Below, one piece after another: positions 22,549 to 31,021 of a stretch of 40,087 nucleotides of DNA; position 1 is the first letter of the stretch; each line of letters begins with the position of its first letter. This DNA is from Thermoplasmata archaeon UBA184 (GTDB lineage: Archaea > Thermoplasmatota > Thermoplasmata > Lutacidiplasmatales > UBA184). The translations under genes were made by a program, and so were the position numbers. The notes under the pieces were generated by a model. It saw nothing but the letters and a program-made list of their open reading frames with translations. It made no database searches and was not told the origin of the DNA. The stretch is taken from positions 596 to 40,682 of the forward strand of contig DAEB01000008.1 in the NCBI GenBank assembly GCA_002495185.1. The letters run 5' to 3'.

Positions 22549-24420
22549 ATGAGGCTGGAGGTGCTCCCTTCGCCGATGGCGCAGCCGGCCGCCGAGCAAA
22601 GCGGGCTCAAACGTGTGGTCACGACGCGGGGACTGACTGCGATCACCGTTGGCGGGATGATCGGCTCCGGTATCTTTGCGCTCGCCGCCACGATGGGCTC
22701 GGTGGCCGGTCCCGCGGCGATCGTGGCTCTTGCGTTCCTCGCCGTGATCACGATTCTCCTCGCCCTCCCGTACGCCGAGCTGGGCGCCGCCTTCCCTACC
22801 ACGGGCGGCCCGTACTCCCTGCCCCGCAAGGCACTGGGGAACTTCGGCGGGTTCCTGATGGGGTGGGGGTACTTCCTCTACGCCTTCATCGGGACCGCCG
22901 CGATCATTGACGTCTTCATCTACTATCTGGGAACCTACGTGAATGGACTCACGATTTCGACGACCTTCGGGATCACGGTGAGCTACCTCGGGGTGGCCAT
23001 CGCCGAAGTGTTCCTCGTCGCCTTCACGCTGATCAACATTGCCGGGATCAAGTGGGGGTCGATCTTCGCCACGGTGACCACGTGGGCGAAGATGATCCCC
23101 CTCATCCTGTTCGGTCTGATCGGGCTTCTCTATCTGCGCGTCGGGAACTTCACGGCCTATGGGTTCGCCCCGTTCGGATGGTCCGGCGTCGCGTTCGCGA
23201 TGGCGCTCACGTTCTTCGCGATGACCGGGTTCGAGGCGACGTCCATCCCGGCTGAGGAGGTCAAAGACCCCGGACGCACGATCCCTCGGGCCACCATCTA
23301 CAGCGTCCTCATCGTCGTCGCCGTCTACATGCTCGTCACGGTCGCCTTCATCGGTGGCATCCGATGGTACGCCCTCGGAATCTCTCCCGGGGACTGGGGC
23401 TCGACCGGAAGCCTGCTCCTGAACAACGTCGCGAATGGCTGGGGCCTCCCCATCCTCGGAGGAATCGTCGTGGCCGGCGCTCTGATTTCGACCTTCGGAG
23501 CGGGCGGAGACTGGGTCCTCCTGCAGGGCCGCATGCCGTTCGCGATGGCCCGGGACAACCTCTTCCTCAAGTCGATGGCGAAGGTAAGTCCCCGGTTTGG
23601 CACACCGGCGGTTTCGCTGATCTTCGCGAGCGCGCTGACGGGGATCATCCTGGTCATGCTCCCGAGCTTCCCGCCGGTCGCACTGATCGCATCGATCACT
23701 ACTCTCGTGCCGTACGCCGCCGCCGCGCTCTCCCTCGTCGTGCTGCGGCAAACGGAAGCGGCCGCCCCCCGGCCCTTCAAGCTCCCGGCCGCGCTGATTC
23801 TGACCCCGATTGCGTTCGTGGCCGCGACGATCCTCATCTACTGGGCGTCCTGGCCGTGGACGCTCGTCGGGGTCCTCCTCATCCTCGCCGGGGTTCCGCA
23901 GTACTTCGTCTTCACCCATCCCGGCTTCCAGACACGCAAGAAGTGGGTGGAGGTATGCGCGGCCGTGGTTCTCCTGATCGCGGTCGGGTTCTCGATGGTC
24001 TATCTGTTCCCGTCAGGAGGAACTCTGGACGGCCTTCCCGCGTGGCCCCTCATCGGAACGATGGTGGTATTCCTCGGCCTCCCTCTCTACTTTGCGAGCC
24101 TCCTGTTCCGGAAATCGACCTTCCAGGAGTCGAAGGAGATTCTCTGGATCGTTGCCTTCGTGAGCGGTCTCGGCGCGATCTCGTACATCGGTGACCAGTT
24201 CTTCATCTACGAGAATTTCCTCTCCCCGCCGACCTATCCCATCACGATCCAGCCGCTCGGCTGGCTGAACATGCCCTACGACCTGGTCGTGCTGATTGCG
24301 TGGGGCCTCGGGATGTTCGCCTGGGGATACTACTCGGCGCTGCGCCGGGCCAGAAAGGTCGCCCTCCCCCTGCCTGCCACGCCGGCGCCCTCGACCGCGG
24401 CCGAACCGCAGGCTCCGTAG
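22549..24420 (+). CDS. APC-superfamily amino acid permease, probable arginine/ornithine exchanger
   Basis: The 623-residue membrane protein starts its transporter fold with the APC signature TAITVGGMIGSGIFALAATM (unwound TM1 GSG motif) and has about 14 hydrophobic segments. Other APC marks are PYAELGAAFPTTGGPYS and FFAMTGFEATSIPAEEVKDP. Its place at the head of arcA-arcB-arcC suggests arginine uptake coupled to ornithine export (ArcD role), though it is longer than classical ArcD and not a sequence-proven orthologue. The start is ATG 22549, or ATG 22576, which has GGAGGTG 12 bp before it. Confidence 0.85.
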   Translation: MRLEVLPSPMAQPAAEQSGLKRVVTTRGLTAITVGGMIGSGIFALAATMGSVAGPAAIVALAFLAVITILLALPYAELGAAFPTTGGPYSLPRKALGNFGGFLMGWGYFLYAFIGTAAIIDVFIYYLGTYVNGLTISTTFGITVSYLGVAIAEVFLVAFTLINIAGIKWGSIFATVTTWAKMIPLILFGLIGLLYLRVGNFTAYGFAPFGWSGVAFAMALTFFAMTGFEATSIPAEEVKDPGRTIPRATIYSVLIVVAVYMLVTVAFIGGIRWYALGISPGDWGSTGSLLLNNVANGWGLPILGGIVVAGALISTFGAGGDWVLLQGRMPFAMARDNLFLKSMAKVSPRFGTPAVSLIFASALTGIILVMLPSFPPVALIASITTLVPYAAAALSLVVLRQTEAAAPRPFKLPAALILTPIAFVAATILIYWASWPWTLVGVLLILAGVPQYFVFTHPGFQTRKKWVEVCAAVVLLIAVGFSMVYLFPSGGTLDGLPAWPLIGTMVVFLGLPLYFASLLFRKSTFQESKEILWIVAFVSGLGAISYIGDQFFIYENFLSPPTYPITIQPLGWLNMPYDLVVLIAWGLGMFAWGYYSALRRARKVALPLPATPAPSTAAEPQAP

Positions 24421-24465
24421 TCTGTCGAAACGGACCAGAATCGAACGCAAGGAAACGGTGGAATC

Positions 24466-25866
24466 ATGACTCCCAAGGAGAACATAGAGAACTTGCGCCT
24501 TCGACAGAAGCTGACCGGCCCCGCTCCGGAGGACCTTGCGCCCGGCCCGTTGAACTACGAAGGCCGCACTCACGCCCGCGCCGAATGGGAACCGCTCGAG
24601 GAAGTGCTGATCCATCGCCCGGGAATCGAGATGTTCTTCGGGCTGATGGAACCCTACTCGTTCCTCTACGAGCGGGTCTTCAGCATCGACAACGCGGTCT
24701 TCGAGCACACCGAGCTCGAGCACGCCCTCGCCGAGGCTGGAGTGACGGTGCGGCGGTTGAAGCGGCTCGCGGTCGAGTTGGAGGCTCGCCGTCCGGGGCT
24801 CGTCGAGCGGGTCCGCGAAGTGGCGGAGAAGACCGTGCGGTACTCGGGGCCGAAAGAGATGGTCGACCGGTCGCGTGCGGCGCTGCGCCAGAATCTCGCG
24901 TCGTTCGATGCCGAGACGCTCTTCAACATCCTGCTCCTGCGCCCTTCGGTCCGGTTGGAAAGGCGGCCGGGCGCTCGGGGGGTTCTCCCCACGGTCGAGC
25001 TCGATTGCCCGCTCGCGAACCTGTACTTCATGCGCGACCAACAGGCGCTCTCGGCCGAGGGGTTCATCCTGGGTCGGATGTCGAAACCGCAACGCCAGGA
25101 CGAGCCGTACGTCACCGGTGCGCTCCTGAAGCGTGCCGGCGCTCGGATCGCCGGTGAGGTCCGCACACCGGGCACGTTCGAGGGAGGCGATTTCATGCCG
25201 ATGGGCGAGTTCGCGCTGCTCGGGACAGGCGACCGGACGAACCCGAGCGGTGTCCGTCAGATTCTCGCGATGCCGCTCGGATTCGACGAGGTGGGGGTCG
25301 TCCATCAGCCGGCCCATCCCGCCCTACCGGACGACTCGCCCGACCCGATGATCGACATGCACTTGGACACCTACTTCAACGTCCCCGGCGAACGTCTCGC
25401 GGTCGGCTGCGAAGCGCTCCTCCGGGTGGCACGGGTGGAGGTCTTCCGTAGAAAGGCTGGCGGCCGCCTCGTTCGGGACCCCAAGACCCGAACGCTCCGG
25501 GACTTCCTGTCGGAGAAGAAGTTTGACGTGATTCCCCTCTCCTCGCTCGAGCAAATGTGCTACGCGACGAACTTCCTCTGCATCCGGGACCGCAAGATCA
25601 TCGCGGTCGAGGTGGAGAAGGAAGTGGACCGGGTCCTCGGCGGACTCGCGTCCAGCGCGCGGAAAGATCCTCACCGGTACGGGAAGCTCTTGTCGCTCGT
25701 TCGGAAGGAGCAGGAAGAGCTCCGGGCGGGACGAGGGTACTTCCCCCACACCTCTACCGTGAGGGACCGGGGGGTCGAAGTCACGCCCCTGAGTCTCCAG
25801 GAGATCACCGGAGGATACGGAGGCGCCCACTGCATGACGTGCGTGATCCGCCGAAAGGGGAACTGA
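24466..25866 (+). CDS. arcA: Arginine deiminase
   Basis: ArcA hydrolyses arginine to citrulline and ammonia. The 466-residue protein belongs to the guanidino-modifying enzyme fold. It has the catalytic-loop Asp in ANLYFMRDQQ, FEGGDFMPMG, the active-site His in MIDMHLDTYFN and the nucleophilic Cys in GGAHCMTC near the C-terminus. All core residues are present. It is about 50 residues longer than the common bacterial enzyme, with extra helical sequence around 75-140. A GGTGG stretch precedes the ATG at 24466. It follows the permease after 45 bp. Confidence 0.93.
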   Translation: MTPKENIENLRLRQKLTGPAPEDLAPGPLNYEGRTHARAEWEPLEEVLIHRPGIEMFFGLMEPYSFLYERVFSIDNAVFEHTELEHALAEAGVTVRRLKRLAVELEARRPGLVERVREVAEKTVRYSGPKEMVDRSRAALRQNLASFDAETLFNILLLRPSVRLERRPGARGVLPTVELDCPLANLYFMRDQQALSAEGFILGRMSKPQRQDEPYVTGALLKRAGARIAGEVRTPGTFEGGDFMPMGEFALLGTGDRTNPSGVRQILAMPLGFDEVGVVHQPAHPALPDDSPDPMIDMHLDTYFNVPGERLAVGCEALLRVARVEVFRRKAGGRLVRDPKTRTLRDFLSEKKFDVIPLSSLEQMCYATNFLCIRDRKIIAVEVEKEVDRVLGGLASSARKDPHRYGKLLSLVRKEQEELRAGRGYFPHTSTVRDRGVEVTPLSLQEITGGYGGAHCMTCVIRRKGN

Positions 25867-25878
25867 GTTCGAGGGACC

Positions 25879-26856
25879 ATGATGGGGACATCCACGGGAG
25901 CCGGAACGCCGGCCAAGAAGCGCGACCTACTGTCGATCGCCGCCATCGCGACGGAATTGCCGGGACTCCTCGCCCGCGCGGAGGAGCTGAAGCGCCTCCG
26001 GGCGGCCGGGCAGTTTCCGACGCCCCTTCGGAATCGTTCGGTCGCGATGATCTTCGAGAAACCATCGACACGGACTCGCAGTTCGTTCGAGATCGGGACG
26101 CAGGACCTGGGCGGGCATGCGGTCTACCTATCACCGTCCGAGATGCAGCTGGGTCGGGGGGAGACGATCGCGGACACCGCGCGGGTGCTCTCGCGGTACT
26201 ATGACGCGATCGTCTATCGTTCCTTCCGATGGCAGGACGAGGCCGAGCTCGCCCGATGGGCGAGCGTGCCCGTCATCAATGCGCTCGACGATCGGGAGCA
26301 CCCGTGCCAGGTCGTGGCGGACCTCTTGACGCTTCGAGAGCGATGGAACCGTCGGTTTGCGGGTCACCGACTTGCCTACATCGGTGACGGGGACAACGTC
26401 TGCAACTCCCTGATTCTCGGATGCGCGATCGTCGGCATCGATTTTGCCGCCGCCATCCCCGAGGGATTCCGGCCTCCGCCCGACATTCTCGCGACCGCCG
26501 CCCCGTTCGCTCAACGTGCCGGGGTGGCGACCCGGATCGTTCTCGACCCGAAGGAGGCCGTCCAAGGCGCGGACGCGGTCTACACCGACGTTTGGGTCTC
26601 GATGGGAGAGGAGGCGGAGACGGCGCGCCGGCAGGTCGCGTTCCAAGGGTACTCCGTCACCGACTCCCTGCTCGACCTCGCGAATCCCGGGGCGTTCGCG
26701 ATGCATGACCTGCCGGCCCACCGCGGCCTCGAGATCACCGACGCGGTCATGGACGGAACGCGACAGGCGATCTGGGACCAGGCCGAGAACCGCCTTCACG
26801 CCCAGAAGGCGATCCTCGAGTTCTTTGTTCCCCCACGACCGTCCTCAACGAGCTGA
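25879..26856 (+). CDS. arcB: Ornithine carbamoyltransferase, catabolic
   Basis: In the arginine deiminase pathway this enzyme cleaves citrulline with phosphate to ornithine and carbamoyl phosphate. The 325-residue protein has the carbamoyl phosphate loop FEKPSTRTRSSFE, HPCQVVADLLTL, the ornithine-side segment YTDVWVSMGEE, and MHDLPAHRGLEITDAV. In most family members the last motif reads HCLP, with the catalytic Cys; here an Asp takes that position. The gene is 12 bp after arcA and 12 bp before arcC. Confidence 0.92.
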   Translation: MMGTSTGAGTPAKKRDLLSIAAIATELPGLLARAEELKRLRAAGQFPTPLRNRSVAMIFEKPSTRTRSSFEIGTQDLGGHAVYLSPSEMQLGRGETIADTARVLSRYYDAIVYRSFRWQDEAELARWASVPVINALDDREHPCQVVADLLTLRERWNRRFAGHRLAYIGDGDNVCNSLILGCAIVGIDFAAAIPEGFRPPPDILATAAPFAQRAGVATRIVLDPKEAVQGADAVYTDVWVSMGEEAETARRQVAFQGYSVTDSLLDLANPGAFAMHDLPAHRGLEITDAVMDGTRQAIWDQAENRLHAQKAILEFFVPPRPSSTS

Positions 26857-26868
26857 AGGGAGGGTCGC

Positions 26869-27882
26869 ATGAGCCGAGTGGTGGTGGCCCTCGGGGGAAA
26901 CGCGATCCAGCGCGCCCACGATTCCGGAACCTGGGAGGAGGCGACCCGGCAGATGCGCCGGACGGCCGGTTCGCTCGCGAGCGTCGTTCGGGAGGGCCAC
27001 GAACTGGTCGTCACCCATGGGAACGGGCCGCAGGTCGGAGTCCTCCTCCAGGAGGAGGAACTCGCCGCCTCGAAGATACCGGTCTTGCCGATGTACGTGG
27101 CGGGCGCCGAGACCGAGGGCCAGATCGGGTTCCTGGTCGCGCAGGAGCTCTCGTCCGCCTTGTCACGGGTCGGTCGGCGGCGGGCCGTGATTCCCGTGGT
27201 GTCCCGCACCGAGGTGTCGCGACGGGACCCTGCGTTCCGCTCGCCCTCGAAACCTGTGGGCAGCTTCTACTCCGCTCAAGCGGCCCAACGGCTCCATTCC
27301 GAGAACGGATGGACCATGCAGGAGGACAAGGAGCGGGGCGGCTGGCGAAGGGTCGTCCCTTCCCCGATTCCCCTCCGGTGGCTTGAGGGAGAGGCGATTC
27401 GGGCCGCCCTCGATGCCGGTCTCGGCTCCCAGTGCGTGTTCGTCGTCACGGGAGGCGGCGGTGTTCCGGTCGTTCCGGGGAGCGGCGGTCACTGGGTCGG
27501 GGTGGACGCGGTGATCGACAAGGACCTCGCCGCTGCGCTGGCCGCCCGGCAGCTGAACGCGTCCGACCTGATTATCGTAACCGACGTGCCGGGGGCGGCA
27601 GTCGGGTTCGGCACGCCTCACGAACGATGGTTGGGCCGAGTGACCGCGCAGGAGTTGGGGGCGTATCTCCGTAAGGGCGAGTTCGCCGCCGGCAGCATGG
27701 GCCCGAAGGTCGAGGCGATTCTCGATTTCGTTCGCCACGGGGGGCGCCGGGCGGTGATCTCGGACATTCCGTCCCTCAGCGCCGCGATCCACGGGGAGGC
27801 CGGGACTCAGGTCGAGGGGCCGGGGGCGCCCCCGGGCCCGAGTCGTCTTCGGCGGTCCCGCAGGACTCGAGGGAGGAAGTAG
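26869..27882 (+). CDS. arcC: Carbamate kinase (second copy, arc operon)
   Basis: This copy completes the pathway by moving phosphate from carbamoyl phosphate to ADP, giving the net ATP of arginine fermentation. The 337-residue protein has VVVALGGNAIQRA, THGNGPQVG, AGAETEGQIGFL, GGWRRVVPSP, GGGGVPVV, VIDKDLAAAL, VTDVPGAAVGF and GSMGPKV. It carries a basic 25-residue tail (PSRLRRSRRTRGRK) not found in the copy at 10093. A GGGAGGGT ribosome-binding stretch lies just before the ATG. An inverted repeat (GCGTTC-G-GAACGC, 27882-27894) starts at its stop codon and may mark the operon end. Confidence 0.94.
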   Translation: MSRVVVALGGNAIQRAHDSGTWEEATRQMRRTAGSLASVVREGHELVVTHGNGPQVGVLLQEEELAASKIPVLPMYVAGAETEGQIGFLVAQELSSALSRVGRRRAVIPVVSRTEVSRRDPAFRSPSKPVGSFYSAQAAQRLHSENGWTMQEDKERGGWRRVVPSPIPLRWLEGEAIRAALDAGLGSQCVFVVTGGGGVPVVPGSGGHWVGVDAVIDKDLAAALAARQLNASDLIIVTDVPGAAVGFGTPHERWLGRVTAQELGAYLRKGEFAAGSMGPKVEAILDFVRHGGRRAVISDIPSLSAAIHGEAGTQVEGPGAPPGPSRLRRSRRTRGRK

Positions 27883-27894
27883 CGTTCGGAACGC
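27882..27894 (+). repeat. Inverted repeat at the end of the arc operon
   Basis: GCGTTC-G-GAACGC begins on the last base of the arcC stop codon. As RNA it would give a short hairpin with a 3-nt loop; no T-run follows. Possible 3' end or processing signal. Confidence 0.4.
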
Positions 27895-27997
27895 ACGAAG
27901 AAAGGCTTAGACACCCGTAGTCGGGTACGGTGTTGGGACCCAATGAGCTACGGAGAGAGCAACCGACTCGGGTCCGAGCGCCGGGTGTGAGACGGTC

Positions 27998-29374
27998 ATG
28001 CCGACACGCACTGACTCCGAAGCGTTCGACCCTCGGCTCGAATCCCGCTCGGCGAGAAGGAACAAAGGCAAGGCGCTCCGAAAGCGTGTTCCGCGCTCGA
28101 ACCATGCGCTGTGGTCCGCCCCGCGCGACCGACCGGACCCCATCGACCTTCTGATCGCGCAGGACCGAGCTCGGAATCCGAGCCTGCTGCCGATCCGTTA
28201 CGCCCGGATGGCAGCGTCCCCGTTCGGCTTCTTTCGAGGGGCTGCGGCCATCATGTCGTGGGACCTGTCGCGGACGCCGACGACGGGTCTTCGCGTCCAG
28301 CTGTGCGGGGACGCCCACCTCAGCAATTTCGGTGTGTTCGGCACTCCGGAGCGAAACCGGGTTTTCGACGTCAGCGATTTCGACGAGACCCTCTCGGGAG
28401 TTTGGGAGTGGGACGTCAAGCGGCTCGCGACCAGCGTCGTCGTCAGCGGTCGTGGCAACGACTACTCCGGTCGCAAGATCCGAGACACCGCCCGGGCGAC
28501 CGTCCGAGAGTATCGGAAGATGATGGCAATGTTCGCCGGCATGCGCTACGTCGACACGTGGTACTTCCATCTGGACTTGACGAGCCATGCGCTTCCCGGA
28601 GACCGTCAGCTCCGGCGCGTGTTCGGACGCGCCGCGAGCCGGGCTCGGCGAAACTCGAGCCTCCAGGCGTTCCCTCAGATGACGAAGACGAGCCGGGGAC
28701 ACCCCACGATCCGCGACGACCCCCCGCTGATCCGCCACTTCTCCGACTCCACGAAGGCGGAGCTTTCGCGGTTGATGTACGACCGGTATCTCTCGACGCT
28801 GGCCCCCGAGAGGCGGATGCTCCTCGACCGATACCATGTGGTGGACGTGGCGCAGAAGGTGGTCGGGGTCGGGAGCGTGGGACTCGATTGCTCGGTGCTT
28901 CTGCTCCTCGGGGATCGGGACGTCAAAGACCCGCTGATTCTCCAGGTGAAGCAGGCGACCTCGTCCGCGCTGGAACCGTTTCTCGGTCCGAGCCCGTTCC
29001 GCAACCATGCGGAGCGGGTCGTGGAAGGTCAGCGCCTCATCCAGGAAGCGAGCGATGTTCTGCTCGGGTGGAGTCGGCTCCGAGGGCGCGACTTCTACGT
29101 TCGCCAGCTCCGCGACATGAAGTTCTCCTTCGACCTCTCCGCGCTCGGTCCCCGTGAGTTCCTCGACCAGGCGGAGCTTTGCGGCGCATCGTTGGCACGG
29201 GCCCACGCTCGCACGGGGGACCCGGCGGCGATCGCGGGGTATCTCGGCGGGGGCCCCCAGTTCGACGAAGCGATCGTCACGTTCGCGGAGCGATACGCGG
29301 ACCAGGTGGAACGCGACCGCGCGGCCCTCGTTCGTGCGATCCGAAGCGGTCGCCTACCGGCGTCCGGCAGCTGA
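27998..29374 (+). CDS. DUF2252 family protein
   Basis: The 458-residue protein matches DUF2252: RMAASPFGFFRGAAAIM, the LCGDAHLSNFGVF motif, and FDVSDFDETLSGVWEWDVKRL. This order of a GDxHxxNFG loop followed by a DxxDFD loop is like the catalytic and metal loops of aminoglycoside phosphotransferase-type kinases, so a small-molecule kinase is plausible but not shown. A basic N-terminal stretch of 45 residues precedes the domain. It lies 115 bp after the arc operon and is probably a separate unit. The gap holds GGCTTAGAC at 27904-27912, a weak promoter candidate. Confidence 0.85.
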   Translation: MPTRTDSEAFDPRLESRSARRNKGKALRKRVPRSNHALWSAPRDRPDPIDLLIAQDRARNPSLLPIRYARMAASPFGFFRGAAAIMSWDLSRTPTTGLRVQLCGDAHLSNFGVFGTPERNRVFDVSDFDETLSGVWEWDVKRLATSVVVSGRGNDYSGRKIRDTARATVREYRKMMAMFAGMRYVDTWYFHLDLTSHALPGDRQLRRVFGRAASRARRNSSLQAFPQMTKTSRGHPTIRDDPPLIRHFSDSTKAELSRLMYDRYLSTLAPERRMLLDRYHVVDVAQKVVGVGSVGLDCSVLLLLGDRDVKDPLILQVKQATSSALEPFLGPSPFRNHAERVVEGQRLIQEASDVLLGWSRLRGRDFYVRQLRDMKFSFDLSALGPREFLDQAELCGASLARAHARTGDPAAIAGYLGGGPQFDEAIVTFAERYADQVERDRAALVRAIRSGRLPASGS

Positions 29375-29478
29375 GGTGCGACGCTCGACCCCTAGGAACG
29401 AATCTGTTTTCGGGCCGCACGCAAAACCGGGACGGCGCGGACAGGCTGGAAGCGGACTCGGGGAGGCCGAGTCGCGGA

Positions 29479-30870
29479 CTACTCCGCCGGCTTCATCCTG
29501 GTGTCCTTCGTCCTCGAGGGTCGTCGGACCGGAGCCCGGACTCCCGAGAGCTCGAGATGCCGCTCGGGATGACCGATGTAGATCTGTCGGGGACGTGCGA
29601 TCTTCTGCTCGGGGTCCTGCACCATCTCGATCCACTGGGCCAGCCACCCCGCCATCCGGGGGATCGCAAACAGGACCGGGAACATGTCGGTGGGGAATCC
29701 CATCGCTTGGTAGATGATCCCCGAGTAGAAGTCGACGTTCGGGTAGAGGCGGCGGGAGATGAAGTAGTCGTCCGAGAGCGCGACGTTCTCGAGCGCGAGC
29801 GCCACGTCGATGAGCGGGTTCCGTCCGGTGACCGCGAAGACCTCCTCCGCCACCTGTTGGATCAATCGGGCCCGAGGGTCGTAGTTCTTGTAGATCCGGT
29901 GCCCGAACCCCATCAAGAGGCGACGACCTTCTTTCACCTGACGGATCAGCTGCGGGACCCTCTCTTTCGAGCCGACTTCCTGGAGCATCCGCACCACTTG
30001 CTCGTTGGCCCCCCCGTGCAGGGGACCGTAGAGAGCGGCCGCCGCCGCGGCCGCACAGCTGTACGGGTCCGCGTGCGAGCTCCCCACGGCTCGCATCGCG
30101 TTGCTGCTGCAGTTCTGCTCGTGGTCGGCGTGCAGGACGAACAGCGTGTCGAGGGCTTTCGCAAGGACCGGGTCCGGATTGTACTGCGTCGTCCACGACG
30201 GGCGGTACATCATCGAGAGGAAGTTCTCGGTGTAGGAGAGGTCGTTGCTCGGATGGATGTACGGCATGCCGACCGAGTGGCGGTGGGCGAACGCAGCGAC
30301 GGTCGGAACCTTGGCGATGAGTCGGTACGCCTGCTGGTAGCGCACTTGCTCGTCCGAGATGTTCTTAGCGTCCGGATAGAACGTGGAGAGCGCGGCGAGC
30401 GTGCTCACCATCATCCCCATCGGGTGCGCATCGTGATGGAACCCGTCCATGAACTTCTGGACGTTCTCGTGGAGCATCGTGTGGAACGTGATGTGGTGGA
30501 GCCAGTCGCCGAGCTGACTCTTCGTCGGTAGGTTTCCGTAGATGAGCAGGTACGCGACCTCGAGGAAGCTCTTGGACGCCGCGAGCTCCTCGATCGGATA
30601 TCCCCGGTAGCGCAGGATCCCCTTGTCGCCGTCGATGAACGTGATGGCACTTCGGCAGGAAGCGGTGTTGGCGAACGACGGGTCGTAGCTCAGAAGCCCC
30701 GTTCCTTCCGGCCCGTCCCGGATCTGATGGAGGTCGGTCGCACGGATGGCGTCGTTCTGGATCGTGATCCGGTAGTGCGACCCGGTGCGTTCATCGGTGA
30801 CGGCCAGGAAGTCGCTGGGGGTCGGGGCTGCGGATTCGGCCTTCTCAGATGTCGCCTTACGTGCGGGCAC
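29479..30870 (-). CDS. gltA: Citrate synthase
   Basis: Citrate synthase condenses oxaloacetate with acetyl-CoA at the entry to the TCA cycle. The 463-residue protein carries GILRYRGYPIEELA, the substrate His in HADHEQNCSSNAMRAVGS, YGPLHGGANEQVVRML, the catalytic region MGFGHRIYKNYDPRA, and the Arg-containing end IARPRQIYIGH. A long N-terminal strand domain resembles the hexameric type of bacterial enzymes more than the short archaeal form, so ancient transfer is possible. GTG 30870 is preferred to an in-frame TTG at 30897, because a TATA-like box (30900-30906) lies too close to the latter. Confidence 0.94.
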   Translation of the reverse strand: MPARKATSEKAESAAPTPSDFLAVTDERTGSHYRITIQNDAIRATDLHQIRDGPEGTGLLSYDPSFANTASCRSAITFIDGDKGILRYRGYPIEELAASKSFLEVAYLLIYGNLPTKSQLGDWLHHITFHTMLHENVQKFMDGFHHDAHPMGMMVSTLAALSTFYPDAKNISDEQVRYQQAYRLIAKVPTVAAFAHRHSVGMPYIHPSNDLSYTENFLSMMYRPSWTTQYNPDPVLAKALDTLFVLHADHEQNCSSNAMRAVGSSHADPYSCAAAAAAALYGPLHGGANEQVVRMLQEVGSKERVPQLIRQVKEGRRLLMGFGHRIYKNYDPRARLIQQVAEEVFAVTGRNPLIDVALALENVALSDDYFISRRLYPNVDFYSGIIYQAMGFPTDMFPVLFAIPRMAGWLAQWIEMVQDPEQKIARPRQIYIGHPERHLELSGVRAPVRRPSRTKDTRMKPAE

Positions 30871-30899
30871 GGGTCCTTTCCTCTGGTCCGCGGCCAACG

Positions 30900-30906
30900 C
30901 TTAGGG
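30900..30906 (-). promoter_or_regulatory. TATA-like box for gltA
   Basis: The minus strand reads CCCTAAG about 32 bp upstream of GTG 30870, so transcription would begin a few bases before this start codon. Confidence 0.4.
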
Positions 30907-30985
30907 GTTCTTGAATCCGCTCGGAGGGGCCCCACCCCCGCTCCCGGCCGACCGGCGGCGATTCTCCCGTGTCGGAGCTGCCGCG

Positions 30986-31003
30986 GGCGGGCTCGGACCC
31001 GCC
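30986..31003 (-). repeat. GC hairpin downstream of the response regulator
   Basis: The inverted repeat GGCGGG-6 nt-CCCGCC lies 19 bp past the regulator stop. It may act at the 3' end of that transcript. It has no T-run. Confidence 0.35.
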
Positions 31004-31021
31004 GCGCCGTCTTGAGCGCGA

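Noticed and set aside
22210..23919. 569-codon open frame on the minus strand opposite the permease
   Set aside because: It is an antisense shadow caused by high GC and codon bias: strongly charged, repetitive composition, and no family motif, while the plus frame is a clear transporter.
27943..27984. 13-codon frame upstream of the DUF2252 gene as a leader peptide
   Set aside because: Spacing to the weak TATA-like core is poor and no regulatory codon run is seen.
30871..30897. TTG start nine codons upstream for citrate synthase
   Set aside because: The likely TATA-like box at 30900-30906 is only a few bases upstream of the TTG, so the start of transcription should fall after it.
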